From Pseudoduganella rivuli (lineage in GTDB: Bacteria; Pseudomonadota; Gammaproteobacteria; Burkholderiales; Burkholderiaceae_D), in NCBI RefSeq assembly GCF_009674485.1, contig NZ_WKJJ01000007.1:283573-347572 (forward strand): a stretch of DNA of 64,000 bases. Reading direction: 5' to 3'. A program made the translations under genes and the position numbers. Positions 33,201-43,085 of the stretch are shown here, piece by piece (the stretch's first letter is position 1; each line of letters begins with the position of its first letter). Under the pieces are notes generated by a model, which worked only from the letters and a program-made list of their open reading frames with translations, had not been told where the DNA came from and made no database searches.

Positions 33201-36200
33201 ATGGTTGAATCTATCCGGGCGCGCCCCCGGCGGCGCGGTATGTTGTGTGTCTTGCTGGCGGCATCGCTGCTCGCGGTGCATCCCCACGCGGCTGCGCAAA
33301 CCCGCCCCGGCCTGGTGTCATTCCAGCGCATCGCCATTCCCGACGACGTTCCCGCCCATTTGACGACTGCCGCGGTGCAGGACCAGCGCGGCATGCTGTG
33401 GTTCGGCACGCAGGATGGCCTGGTGCGGTATGACGGCTACAGCTACAAGGTGTTCCGCGCGCGGCCCGGCGATCCGGCGGCGCTGGGCGGCAGCTATATC
33501 CGGTCGCTGTTTGTCGCGCGCGATGGCCGGATCTGGGCCGGCACCATCAGCGGCGGCGTGTCCGTATTTGACCCGCGCAGCGAACGCTTTACGCAGTACC
33601 GCCACCAGCAAAACGATAGCGGGCTGGCGCACGACCGCGTGGAAAGCATCGCGGAAGACCGCGCCGGCATGATGTGGCTGGCCACCGACGATGGCCTGGA
33701 CCGGCTCGATCCCGGCAGCGGCGCCATCACGCATTTCCGCCACGATGCGCTGGACATGTCGACGCTGGCCAGCAACCAGGTGCGCAGCGTGCTGGCGGAC
33801 CGGGAAGGGCGCCTGTGGGTGGGCGGCCAGGATGGCTTGCAGCTGTGGCAGGATGGCCGCTGGCTGCGCGTGGCGTCGGAACCTGGCGCACCCGGATCGC
33901 TGGCGGGGCAGCACATCACCCGGCTGATGCAGGATGCGCGGGGCCGCATCTGGATCGGCACGCACAAGCATGGCGCAGCCATGCTGGACCCGGCGCGCCT
34001 GCCGCAAACGGTGGCGGAGGGCGTAACACTGCCGCCCGCCAGGGAGCTGCTGGTGCGCTGGCTGCCGTCGGACAAGCCGGATTCGCTGTCCCTGGGCGCT
34101 TCGAGCCTCAGCCACTACTGGGTTTATTCGATGGCGCAGGCGGCCAACGGCGAAATCTGGATCGGCACGTTCGGCAACGGTATCGACGTGATCGATCCGG
34201 TCTCGTTGAAAGTGGTGGACCGGCTGCGGCATGACGCGGGCAACACCAGTTCGATCGGCGCCAGCCGCATTGGCGCGCTGTTGAGCGACCGCAGCGGCAC
34301 CATGTGGACCGGTTCTTGGGGCGGCGGCATCGCCCAGCACCATCCCGCCACCCGCGCCTTCGTGAAAATCCGCCACAGCGCCATCAATCCCGATACGCCG
34401 GGCCACCCGGGCATCGTGCGCGCCCTGGAAAGCGCGGATGGCAAATTGTGGCTGGGCACCAACGGCGAAGGTGTCGACGTGCTGGACGCGGACGGCCACG
34501 TGGTGGCCCGCCACCGCGCGCGGACTGCGGATCCGGGCGCGCTGGCGGACGGTTCCATCACGTGCCTGGCGCAGGACGCGCAGGGCGGCATGTGGATCGC
34601 CACGCTGGATGGCACCTTGCACCACCTGCCCGCGGGGGCAACCGGCTTCCGGCGTTATGGCGAAACGCAGGGGTTGCCGGGCGGGCCGATCCGCGCCATG
34701 GCGTTCGGCCCGGACGGCGCGCTGTGGGTGGGTGCGCAAAAAGGCCTGGGCCGGATTGCGCCAGGCGGCAAGGCCACCGTGTACCGCCACGTGGAGGGCG
34801 ACGAGCGCACCCTGTCCGGGCGCGAAGTGGAATCGCTGGCGTTTACCAAAGACGGCACCTTGTGGGTAGGCACGGAAAATGGCGTCAATGCGTTCGATAC
34901 GGCGCAGGGAACGGCCGTGCGCATCCGGCGCGACGCGAACCGCGCCGACAGCCTGCCGGACAACTGGGTGCCGGACTTGATGGTCGACCGCCAAGGCCGG
35001 CTGTGGCTGGCCACGCAGTCCGGCGTCGCCATCCTGAATACGTGGAATGGCAGCGAAGCGCGCTTCGATGTGGTGTCGCGCCGCATCGGCCTGCCCGCGC
35101 AGCCGGCCGAATCGCTGCTGGAAGATGCGCAAGGCATGGTGTGGCTGAACGGCCGCACCCGCATCGATCCCGCCACCTGGCAATTCCAGACGTATGGCCC
35201 GGCCGATGGCGCCGATTTCCGCACCCGCTATATCGCCAGCCGCAGCATGACGCGCAGCGGCGATTTGTTGTTTGGTTCGCCGGAAGGGCTGTTGATCGTG
35301 CGTCCCGCCTTGCTGCGCCAGCGCGGCGAACCGCTGCGCGTGGTGGCGGCGGCGCTGTCGGTGGCGGGGCGCGACGTGCCGGGCGCCGGCGAACTGGCGC
35401 AACTGGCGCTGCAGGCGCCGCAGCGCAGCCTGCGCGTCGAATTCGCCGCGCAAGGCGCCGGCGCACCGGACCAGGTGCGCTACCGCTACCGGCTGGAAGG
35501 CTACGACGCCGACTGGGCCGAGGTGGACGCGCGCCAGCGCGTGGCCGCCTATACCGGCTTGCCGCCGGGGGAATACACGCTGCGCGTCCAGGCCGCGGCC
35601 GGCGACATGCCATGGGCGGCCACCGGTGCCGCGCCCGGCGAATGGCAACTGAACGTGACGGTGGCGCCCGCGTTTTACCAGACCATCCAGTTCCGTGCGC
35701 TGATGTGGCTGTTGGGCGCATTGAGCGTATTTGGCCTGTTCCGCCTGCGGCTGCGCCAGTTGCGGCGGCGCGCGGCGTGGCTGGAGCGCACGGTGGCGGA
35801 ACGTACGGCGGCGCTGGAAACGGCTTACCGCGACATCGAACAAGCCAGCCTGACCGATCCGCTGACGGGCTTGCGCAACCGCCGTTTCCTGGAGCAGTCG
35901 TTCCAGGCCGACCTCGACCTGGTGGCGCGCCGCCATGCGGGCGGCGACCCCGGCCCCGGTTCGGATTTGCTGCTGTTCATGCTGGACCTCGACCACTTCA
36001 AGTCCGTCAACGACCAGTATGGCCACGCGGCGGGCGACGCGGTGCTGGTGCAGGCGGCGGCCGTGCTGCGCCAGTGCATGCGCGGATCGGACTACATCGT
36101 GCGCTGGGGCGGCGAAGAATTCCTGCTGCTGGCGCGTTTTGTCGACCGCGCCCAGGGCCCGGCGATGGCGGAAAAGATCCGCACCGCCATCGCCGGTCAC

Positions 36201-36491
36201 CCGTTCGTGCTGCCGGATGGCGCGGTGCTGCACAAGACCGTGTCGATCGGTTACGCCGCGTGCCCGCCGGTGCCGGGCCGGATGGATGACGTGACGCTGG
36301 ACAGCCTGCAGCAACTGGCCGATACGGCGCTGTACGCGGCCAAGCGCAGTTGGCGCGACGCGTGGGTCGGCGTGTCGCTGGATGCCGGGATGCAGGAGGG
36401 CGCGGTGCGCCGCTTCCTGGCCGATCCGGCCGCCAATGCCAGCGAGTGGCGCGTGGAAGCGTCGCGGCCGGACGGAATGCAGTGGGGATAG
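33201..36491 (+). CDS. Propeller-sensor diguanylate cyclase (second copy)
   Basis: A 1096-residue membrane diguanylate cyclase. A signal peptide (MLCVLLAASLLAVHPHAAAQ) is followed by about 720 residues of regulator-propeller repeats (DQRGMLWFGTQDGLVRYDGY, ARDGRIWAGTISGG and others). A Y_Y_Y domain (RYRYRLEGYDADWAEVD) and a membrane helix near 830 (FRALMWLLGALSVFGLFRLRL) follow, then a coiled coil and a GGDEF domain. The active site is VRWGGEEF with the inhibitory RGSD five residues before it. It resembles the other propeller cyclase in this window in architecture, but has longer propellers and a 40-residue C-terminal tail. The trigger is probably a periplasmic saccharide or similar; this is inferred from the fold. 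Confidence 0.92.
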   Translation: MVESIRARPRRRGMLCVLLAASLLAVHPHAAAQTRPGLVSFQRIAIPDDVPAHLTTAAVQDQRGMLWFGTQDGLVRYDGYSYKVFRARPGDPAALGGSYIRSLFVARDGRIWAGTISGGVSVFDPRSERFTQYRHQQNDSGLAHDRVESIAEDRAGMMWLATDDGLDRLDPGSGAITHFRHDALDMSTLASNQVRSVLADREGRLWVGGQDGLQLWQDGRWLRVASEPGAPGSLAGQHITRLMQDARGRIWIGTHKHGAAMLDPARLPQTVAEGVTLPPARELLVRWLPSDKPDSLSLGASSLSHYWVYSMAQAANGEIWIGTFGNGIDVIDPVSLKVVDRLRHDAGNTSSIGASRIGALLSDRSGTMWTGSWGGGIAQHHPATRAFVKIRHSAINPDTPGHPGIVRALESADGKLWLGTNGEGVDVLDADGHVVARHRARTADPGALADGSITCLAQDAQGGMWIATLDGTLHHLPAGATGFRRYGETQGLPGGPIRAMAFGPDGALWVGAQKGLGRIAPGGKATVYRHVEGDERTLSGREVESLAFTKDGTLWVGTENGVNAFDTAQGTAVRIRRDANRADSLPDNWVPDLMVDRQGRLWLATQSGVAILNTWNGSEARFDVVSRRIGLPAQPAESLLEDAQGMVWLNGRTRIDPATWQFQTYGPADGADFRTRYIASRSMTRSGDLLFGSPEGLLIVRPALLRQRGEPLRVVAAALSVAGRDVPGAGELAQLALQAPQRSLRVEFAAQGAGAPDQVRYRYRLEGYDADWAEVDARQRVAAYTGLPPGEYTLRVQAAAGDMPWAATGAAPGEWQLNVTVAPAFYQTIQFRALMWLLGALSVFGLFRLRLRQLRRRAAWLERTVAERTAALETAYRDIEQASLTDPLTGLRNRRFLEQSFQADLDLVARRHAGGDPGPGSDLLLFMLDLDHFKSVNDQYGHAAGDAVLVQAAAVLRQCMRGSDYIVRWGGEEFLLLARFVDRAQGPAMAEKIRTAIAGHPFVLPDGAVLHKTVSIGYAACPPVPGRMDDVTLDSLQQLADTALYAAKRSWRDAWVGVSLDAGMQEGAVRRFLADPAANASEWRVEASRPDGMQWG

Positions 36492-36500
36492 TTAAATAAA

Positions 36501-36530
36501 TTGATATCAGGCAACCAATGTGTATATAAT
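36501..36530 (+). promoter_or_regulatory. Strong promoter of patatin-NRPS operon
   Basis: TTGATA (-35, 36501-36506), an 18-base spacer and a perfect TATAAT (-10, 36525-36530) in an unusually AT-rich stretch after the GGDEF gene. It leaves a leader of about 155 bases before the patatin start, long enough for post-transcriptional control. No other gene is visible in the leader (36531-36693). Confidence 0.65.
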
Positions 36531-36693
36531 AATACGTAATCTGAGACAACTTTGCGCCAGGTGAATGCCAGATTGACAAACCGCGCTCGTGTCGCTCATC
36601 ATAGGGAATGCTTTGATGCATCTCTCTATGGTCGGCTGTGTTCTATGGCAGTGCCGCACCCTCCGATCCGGTGCGGATCCGTTTAACAAATGA

Positions 36694-38496
36694 ATGGCTC
36701 ATATGGACTTGCATGAAAAGGCAATCAGGGTGTTGCGCGCGAGTCGCGGATTTGGCGTCCTGGATGACGCCGTCCTCAACGACCTTGCCGCTGCCCTGGT
36801 GTTCGAAGATGTCGCCGGCGGCACCCAGGTCTACAAGGAAGGCGAGATATCGGACAGCATGCTCTTCGTCGTCAGCGGCGGCATGCGTGTATCGCGCGGC
36901 GTCGGCGCGGACCTGAACCTGTACAACGAAGTGCGTCCCGGCCAGAGCGTGGGCGAAGTGGGCCTGATCCTGCAACAGCCCCGCACGGCGGACGTGACGG
37001 CGATCCGCGATTCCACCGTGGCGTACCTGTCGCGCGCCAGCTACGAAGCCTTGCTGGCCAAGCACCCGCTGGCGCTGAACCAGGTGTTCGTCAAGACCGT
37101 CTATAACTTCATGCGCCACACGCCCGTGGCGCACCAGCAATATGCGCAATCGTTCGCCGTGGTGCCGCTGCATGCCGGGGCCGATGCGGCCGAAGTCGCG
37201 CAGCGCCTGGCCGACGCGTTTGCCACCATGGGCAGCGTGCACCATTTGCGCCCGCCGGCCAATGGCGGCCGCCACGTGGGCCGCCACGCCGATGAGCTGG
37301 AAGGCGAATATGAATTCCTCGTCTATGAAGCGGAAGGTTCGCCGTCCGAATGGACGCGCCGCGCGTTCCGCCAGGCCGACCAGGTGATTTTTGTCGCCAG
37401 CGCAGGCGCCACGCAAGCCATCGGTGAAATCGAAGAGCGGCTGACGCAGGAACCGGGTTTCCACCTGAAACGCAAACACCTTGTGCTGCTGCACAAGGAT
37501 GAAGCGCGGATGCCGATCGATATCGGCCTGTGGCGCGGCGTGCGTGAATTCGAGCGGACTTATCCGGTCCGCGAAGGCCGGCCGGCCGACTTTTCCCGCC
37601 TGGCGCGCTTCCTGACCGGCACCGCCGTGGGCGTGGTGCTGGGCGGCGGCGGCGCCCGCGGCTTTGCCCACCTGGGCGTGCTGCGCGCGCTGGAGGAAAG
37701 CGGCATTCCGGTCGACCTGGTGGGCGGCAACAGCATGGGCGCGCTGATCGGCGCGCAATTCGCGTGCGGCATGCCGCTGGAAGAAATCCGCGAGCGCACG
37801 CAAGTCTTCGCGGGCGGCGGTGAACGCCTGACCTTGCCCGTGATTTCCATCGTGTCCGGCCGCCGCGTCGAGCGCGATTTGAAACGCATGTTCGGCGACA
37901 CCACGATGGATGACTTGTGGACGCCGTTCTTTGCCGCCGCATGCAACCTGTCCAAGGGTATTACCAGTGTCCAGGATCAGGGGCCGCTGTGGCGCGCCGT
38001 CCTGGCCAGCAATTCGCCGGCCGGCCTGTTCCCGCCGGTGCTGGACCGGGGCGACTTGCTGGTGGACGGCGCCATCCTTGAAAACGTGCCGGTGGAAGCC
38101 ATGCGCGTCCGCCTTGGCACGCCGCTGGAAAAGCGGCGGGGCAATGGCACCATCATCGCCATCGACGTCGATGTGCGTGAAGGTCCAGGCGCCGATCCGA
38201 GCCTGCACCGCTTATCCGCATGGAAGACCGTAAAAGGGTATTTCAAGGCGGACGGCAATCCCACTCCCAGCATTGCATCCATCCTTTACAGCGCCGGGCA
38301 TATCGGCGGCGCCGCACAACGCGGCCGCACGATTGCCCAGGCCGATCACTATTTGGAGCCGCCTGTCGCGGAATTCTCGCTGATGGGCTATAGCCGCTCG
38401 CGGGAAATCGTCGAGGTGGGCTACCGTTATGCCATCGAAAAAATTGAAAAATGGACGCATCCAGTAACGTCAGGCCGCGCGTCAATGAGGGGCTGA
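36694..38496 (+). CDS. Cyclic-nucleotide-binding patatin phospholipase (NTE-like)
   Basis: A 600-residue protein. An N-terminal cNMP-binding domain (about 10-125, EGEISDSMLFVVSGGMRVSR) is followed by a middle domain of NTE type. The patatin lipase domain has the oxyanion motif GGGGARG (317-323), the nucleophile Ser347 in GNSMG and the partner Asp458 in VDGAILENVPV. This is the neuropathy-target-esterase/RssA-like arrangement, so it should deacylate phospholipids or lysophospholipids at the membrane. The cNMP domain keeps the fold, but ligand binding is unproven. The NRPS gene begins 46 bases before its stop, so the two are translationally coupled. ATG 36703 is an alternative start. Confidence 0.9.
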   Translation: MAHMDLHEKAIRVLRASRGFGVLDDAVLNDLAAALVFEDVAGGTQVYKEGEISDSMLFVVSGGMRVSRGVGADLNLYNEVRPGQSVGEVGLILQQPRTADVTAIRDSTVAYLSRASYEALLAKHPLALNQVFVKTVYNFMRHTPVAHQQYAQSFAVVPLHAGADAAEVAQRLADAFATMGSVHHLRPPANGGRHVGRHADELEGEYEFLVYEAEGSPSEWTRRAFRQADQVIFVASAGATQAIGEIEERLTQEPGFHLKRKHLVLLHKDEARMPIDIGLWRGVREFERTYPVREGRPADFSRLARFLTGTAVGVVLGGGGARGFAHLGVLRALEESGIPVDLVGGNSMGALIGAQFACGMPLEEIRERTQVFAGGGERLTLPVISIVSGRRVERDLKRMFGDTTMDDLWTPFFAAACNLSKGITSVQDQGPLWRAVLASNSPAGLFPPVLDRGDLLVDGAILENVPVEAMRVRLGTPLEKRRGNGTIIAIDVDVREGPGADPSLHRLSAWKTVKGYFKADGNPTPSIASILYSAGHIGGAAQRGRTIAQADHYLEPPVAEFSLMGYSRSREIVEVGYRYAIEKIEKWTHPVTSGRASMRG

Positions 38497-41400
38497 GCCG
38501 GTCCGAGCCGGTTGAAGATACGCTGCGTCTGTCGCTGAGTCAAAGGGAAGTCTGGCTGGACCAGCGCGCCTGGCCCGAATCGCCGCACCTCAATATCGGC
38601 GGCGGCGCTTACCTTGAAGGTCCGCTGAACCTGGCCCGGTTCCGCCAGGCGCTGGTGTGCCTGGTCGCGGAGAGCGAAGCCTTGCGCCTGGCCCCGCAGT
38701 CGACCGGCAAGCAGGTCTTGCTGCCCGTGTTCGAACGGGACCTGGAAATCGTGGACTTGTCCGCCAGTCCTGAGCCCCGCAAGGCCATGCGCCAGTGGTG
38801 GTCTGCCCGCATCCGCGAACCGTTCGTGCTGGACGGCACGCCGCCGTGGCGTTTCACGCTGCTGCGCGGCAGCGACGAACTGTATGGGCTGACGATCCAG
38901 TTCCACCACCTGATCATGGATGGCTGGGGCACCACGCAAGTGATGCGGCGCTGGAGTGAAATCTATAACGCGCTGGAAACCAGCGTGATTTGCCCGCCGT
39001 CCGATGCCCCCGGCTACCGCAAGTTCATCGCGGAATCGCACGCGTACCGCGATTCGCCCGCCTACCAGGACGATGCCGCCTACTGGCGCACGCAAGTGCC
39101 GGAAGTGCCGGCGCCGCTGATCGAGCGCCGCTACGACTACGGTGGCATGGCGGTGGGCCAACTGCCGCAATCGCGGCTGGTCGAGCAGCGCATTCCCCGC
39201 GCCGATTATGAGCGGGTGGAACAGCAGGCGGCCGGCGCCGGGCTTACCGTGTTCAACTACGTGCTGGCGGCGCTCGCGCTGTATTTTGCGCGCGTCAACA
39301 ATGTGCAGGAAGTGGTGATCGGCGTACCGAGCCTGAACCGGTCCGGCCGCGCGTATAAATCCACGCTGGGCATGTTTGCCGGCGTGCTGGCCGTGAAAAT
39401 CGGCGTGCATCCGGATATGCGTGTCGATGAATTGCTGGGCGCGACCCGCATCGCCATGCGCGGCGCGCTGCGCCACCCGCGCTATCCGCTGTCGGACCTG
39501 GGGCGCGAACTGGAAGTGATCCGCCATGGGCGCGACGGCTTGATGGATATCTTCCTGTCGTTCGAACGCCAGGATTACACGCTGAGGTTTGGCGATACGC
39601 CGCTAGTCGATGCGCGCCAGCTGTTCTCGGGTTCGGCGCGCTATCCGCTGGGCGTGACGGTGTGCGATTTCCATCCCGGCGAAGACCTGGAACTGGTGCT
39701 GGACGCCAGCGAAGCGTGCTTCGCGCAGGGCGAACCGGAGTTGCTGGGCCGCCGCCTGTGGCACCTGGTCGAATCGATGCGCGCGCATCCGGAAGCCGGT
39801 ATCGCGCAATTGTCGATCGTGCCGAACGAAGAGCAGTGGGCCATCCTGTACGGCCTGCACCGCGATATCGCCACGCACGAATATCCGCCACCGTTCATTT
39901 CACTGTTCGAGCACCAGGTCGCGCTGCGGCCGGAAGCGCCGGCCGTGGTGTGGGACGACGGTGACATCGATTACGCGACGCTGAACCGGCGCGCCACCAT
40001 GATGGCGCAGCGCCTGACGGCATTGGGCGCGGGCCGCGACAAGGTGGTGGCGATGGCGATGGCGCGCACTTGCTCGATGGTGGTGGCGATGCTGGCCGTA
40101 TCGAAGACCGGCGCCGCGTTCCTGCCGCTGGATCCCGACGCGCCGCTCGAGCGCCTGGCGGACATCCTGGAACAAAGCCGCGCCTGCGCACTGATGATCG
40201 ACCCGGCCGCCGGCGGCCGCCTGGGCCAGTTGCATCCGAACATCGTGCGGGTGCGCTGGAACGAGCCGTTGTCCGACACCGAGTCCACGCTGCCGCCGCT
40301 GTCGGCGAAACCGGCGCCGCGCGACCTGGCCTATGTCTTGTTCACGTCCGGCTCCACCGGCCGCCCGAAAGGGGTGATGGTGGAGCATGCCGTGCTGTCG
40401 CGCCGGCTGGCGTGGCTGTCGCGCGCCTATGGCGTCGACTGGCGCGATTGTTCCGGCCAGTCCACGCAATACACGTTCGATCCGTCGCTGATCGAATTGC
40501 TGCTGCCGCTGATTAACGGCGGCAGGGTGGCGCTGCCGCCGCCGGGACGCTTGTTGCCGGAAACCTTGCCGGCCTTCGCGGCCCGCCACGGCGTGACGTT
40601 CATCGCCTTTGTCCCCACCACGTTGCAGCGCTATCTGGATGGCGCGGCCGGCGTGCAGGGATTGAAGTTGCGCGTGGCGTGCTGCGGCGGCGAAGTGCTG
40701 TCGCCCGCGCTGGCGCGCCGCTTCGTCAACGAGACGGGGGCGCGGCTGTTCAATGTTTATGGCCCGACGGAAGCGTCGATCTTCGCCACCGCGTGGCAAT
40801 GCCTGCCGTCGGACGACGATACGCCGCTGCCGATCGGCCGCCCGATCGACGACACCCGCATCTATGTGCTGGACGCGCAATTACGCCCCATGCCGCTGGG
40901 CATACCGGGCGAAATCTATATCGGCGGCGATACGCTGGCCCGAGGCTACCTGCACCGGCCGGAACTGGACGCGGCCGTGTTCCTCGACGATCCGTTCCAG
41001 CCGGGTTCGCGCATGTACAAGACGGGCGACCGGGGCTGGCTGGGCGTCGAAGGCAACCTGCACTTCGTGGGGCGCCTGGACCGCCAGGTCAAGTTGCGGG
41101 GCTACCGCATCGAACTGGGTGAAATCGAAGCGGCCTGCCTGCAGGTGCACGGTGTGTCGCAGGCGGCGGCGCGGCTGGTGGAAATGGGCGGCAAGCCGCA
41201 AATCCACGCATGGGTCGGCGCGGCCGACCACGTGACGGCGCAACGCCTGCAATCGGTGCTGCGCCAGCGCCTGCCCGACTACATGATCCCCAGCGCCATT
41301 TGCGTGCTGCCGCGCCTGGCCGACAGCAATGTCGGCAAGATCGATTACGACGCGTTGCCGGTGCAGCAGCCGGGCGCGCTGGCGGAACCCGCGCGTCCGC

Positions 41401-42335
41401 CCGGCACGGCGCTGGAACGGGAACTGGTGGCGATCTGGGAAAGCGCGCTGACGGCGCGCCCGATCGGCATCCAGGACAATTTCTTCGACATCGGCGGCGA
41501 TTCGCTGGCCGCCGTGGCGATCCTGTCGGCCATCGACAGCCGGCTCGGTTGCAGCGTGCCGATGTACACGCTGACGGAACACCCGACCATCGAGCGGCTG
41601 GCGATCGCGCTGGGCAAAAAGATCACGCCGCCCGACATGATCATTTCACTGTCGGCGGAAAACGGCCGCACGCCGCTGTACCTGGCGGCGTCCGGTCACG
41701 GCGACCTGTTGCGGTTTACCGAGCTGGCCAAGCTGGTGTCCAACACCTATGACGTCTACATGCTGCAACCGCCGATGGAAGGCAAGTTGAAGGACGTGGT
41801 CAGCCTGGCGGAACTGTACGTCAATTGCATCGTGGCGCAGGGCAGGGAGCCGGGCGTCGTGGCGGGATTCTCGGTGGGCGGCGTGGCTGCGCTGGAAACC
41901 GCGCGCCTGCTCAAGAGCAGCGGCGCGCCGGCGCGCATGCTGGTGCTGCTCGATACCATCCACCCCCGCTCGATCGTGGGCGGCGTCGGCTCGTGGCGCG
42001 CGCTGGGCTGGCTGGTGCGCACCTTGCGCATCCAGGAACTGAGCATGAACGGCCGCCGCCTGGGCGGCCTGGTCGGCGACCCGGGACTGGTGGCGCAAGT
42101 GATGGCGCTGCGCGGCTTCCACCCCGGCGAGTTCGACGGGCATACGTGCCTGGTGCGCTCGTCGGGCCTGGCCAACTGGGACCGGCTGTTCTTCGGCAAA
42201 TGGCGCCGACTGTTGAAAGACCGCCTGTCGGAGCGGCGGGTGCCGGGCTTGCATGGATCCATTTTCGAGGCCAACAACATCAATGAGCTGGCGGCGGTAC
42301 TGGGCGGCATCATGGAAGAACGCCATGCCGCCTGA
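38451..42335 (+). CDS. Single-module NRPS (C-A-T-TE)
   Basis: A 1294-residue nonribosomal peptide synthetase with one complete module. The condensation domain (about 25-440) has HHLIMDG at 152-158. The adenylation domain (about 475-960) has A3 FTSGSTGRPKG at 631, A5 NVYGPTE at 768, A7 YKTGDRGW, A8 GRLDRQVKLRGYRIELGE and the A10 lysine in VGKIDYDAL. The carrier domain has the phosphopantetheine Ser1018 in FFDIGGDSL. The thioesterase has nucleophile Ser1141 in AGFSVGGVAA and LLDTIHP. By eye the specificity code is D-P-I-A-A-C-V-I-F-K, which I cannot assign. A lone module can join one amino acid to an acyl or amine partner. It overlaps both neighbours (46 and 11 bases). Confidence 0.93.
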   Translation: MDASSNVRPRVNEGLSRSEPVEDTLRLSLSQREVWLDQRAWPESPHLNIGGGAYLEGPLNLARFRQALVCLVAESEALRLAPQSTGKQVLLPVFERDLEIVDLSASPEPRKAMRQWWSARIREPFVLDGTPPWRFTLLRGSDELYGLTIQFHHLIMDGWGTTQVMRRWSEIYNALETSVICPPSDAPGYRKFIAESHAYRDSPAYQDDAAYWRTQVPEVPAPLIERRYDYGGMAVGQLPQSRLVEQRIPRADYERVEQQAAGAGLTVFNYVLAALALYFARVNNVQEVVIGVPSLNRSGRAYKSTLGMFAGVLAVKIGVHPDMRVDELLGATRIAMRGALRHPRYPLSDLGRELEVIRHGRDGLMDIFLSFERQDYTLRFGDTPLVDARQLFSGSARYPLGVTVCDFHPGEDLELVLDASEACFAQGEPELLGRRLWHLVESMRAHPEAGIAQLSIVPNEEQWAILYGLHRDIATHEYPPPFISLFEHQVALRPEAPAVVWDDGDIDYATLNRRATMMAQRLTALGAGRDKVVAMAMARTCSMVVAMLAVSKTGAAFLPLDPDAPLERLADILEQSRACALMIDPAAGGRLGQLHPNIVRVRWNEPLSDTESTLPPLSAKPAPRDLAYVLFTSGSTGRPKGVMVEHAVLSRRLAWLSRAYGVDWRDCSGQSTQYTFDPSLIELLLPLINGGRVALPPPGRLLPETLPAFAARHGVTFIAFVPTTLQRYLDGAAGVQGLKLRVACCGGEVLSPALARRFVNETGARLFNVYGPTEASIFATAWQCLPSDDDTPLPIGRPIDDTRIYVLDAQLRPMPLGIPGEIYIGGDTLARGYLHRPELDAAVFLDDPFQPGSRMYKTGDRGWLGVEGNLHFVGRLDRQVKLRGYRIELGEIEAACLQVHGVSQAAARLVEMGGKPQIHAWVGAADHVTAQRLQSVLRQRLPDYMIPSAICVLPRLADSNVGKIDYDALPVQQPGALAEPARPPGTALERELVAIWESALTARPIGIQDNFFDIGGDSLAAVAILSAIDSRLGCSVPMYTLTEHPTIERLAIALGKKITPPDMIISLSAENGRTPLYLAASGHGDLLRFTELAKLVSNTYDVYMLQPPMEGKLKDVVSLAELYVNCIVAQGREPGVVAGFSVGGVAALETARLLKSSGAPARMLVLLDTIHPRSIVGGVGSWRALGWLVRTLRIQELSMNGRRLGGLVGDPGLVAQVMALRGFHPGEFDGHTCLVRSSGLANWDRLFFGKWRRLLKDRLSERRVPGLHGSIFEANNINELAAVLGGIMEERHAA

Positions 42336-43017
42336 GGAGCGCAGGGAGCGGGTGCTACGCCGGCGCTTGATCGGCCTTGGCGTGGCGATTGCGCTGCTGC
42401 TGGCGCTGGCGGCCAGTTGGGCATGGTCGCCGATGAAATCCATGCTGGACCTCGACACCATCGTGGCCGCGCTGCGGGGATTCGGCCAGTCGTTCGGCGT
42501 GCCGGCCGCCATCGCCGGGTTTGCGCTGGCCGTGGCCACCGCCGTGCCGCTGACGTTTCTGACGCTGGTGGCTATTGTCGCGTTCGGCCCATGGACCGGG
42601 TTCGCCGTGGCGTTGCCGGGCGCGCTGGCCGGCTCGGCCATCAGCTATGGTCTTGGCATGCTGCTGGGACGCGAAGCGGTGGCGCGGCTGGCGGGGGCGC
42701 GCATCAACATGGTCAGCCAGCGCCTGGGCGAACGGGGCTTGCTGGCGATCGTGCTGATCCGGCTGGTGCCGGTGGCGCCTTTTCCCATCGTGAACATGGT
42801 GGCGGGAGCCAGTCATATCCGCCTGCGCGACCTGTTGCTGGGCACAGCCATCGGCATGGCGCCCAGCACGCTGTTCATGATGTTCTTCGTCGATACCATC
42901 ATCGCGTCAATGAAACAGCCGTCCGGCTTCGGCTTCGGACTGCTGGCCGTGACGGTGTTGCTGCTGGCGGCCGGCGGCCTGGGCCTGAAGCGCTGGATCA
43001 GCCGGCAGGGCCGCTGA
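42325..43017 (+). CDS. TVP38/TMEM64-family membrane protein
   Basis: A 230-residue membrane protein of the DedA/SNARE-associated (VTT domain) superfamily. A first helix (LIGLGVAIALLLALAASWAW) is followed by FGPWTGFAVALPGALAGSAI and the conserved re-entrant block RLVPVAPFPIVNMVAGAS. Relatives act in lipid scrambling or flipping of lipid carriers. The ATG at 42325 overlaps the NRPS stop by 11 bases. The coupling suggests it moves or presents the lipid product or substrate of the NRPS-patatin pair. Confidence 0.87.
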   Translation: MPPEERRERVLRRRLIGLGVAIALLLALAASWAWSPMKSMLDLDTIVAALRGFGQSFGVPAAIAGFALAVATAVPLTFLTLVAIVAFGPWTGFAVALPGALAGSAISYGLGMLLGREAVARLAGARINMVSQRLGERGLLAIVLIRLVPVAPFPIVNMVAGASHIRLRDLLLGTAIGMAPSTLFMMFFVDTIIASMKQPSGFGFGLLAVTVLLLAAGGLGLKRWISRQGR

Positions 43018-43085
43018 TCTTGTCAATATGGCCATGCGGCCATTCCACGTTACAATAGCCGGGTTTGCCCGACCCGGTCCCCGAT

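Noticed and set aside
36694..38496. Patatin protein read as a CRP-type transcription factor because of its cNMP domain
   Set aside because: There is no DNA-binding helix-turn-helix, and the GGGGARG, GNSMG and DGA lipase motifs are complete.
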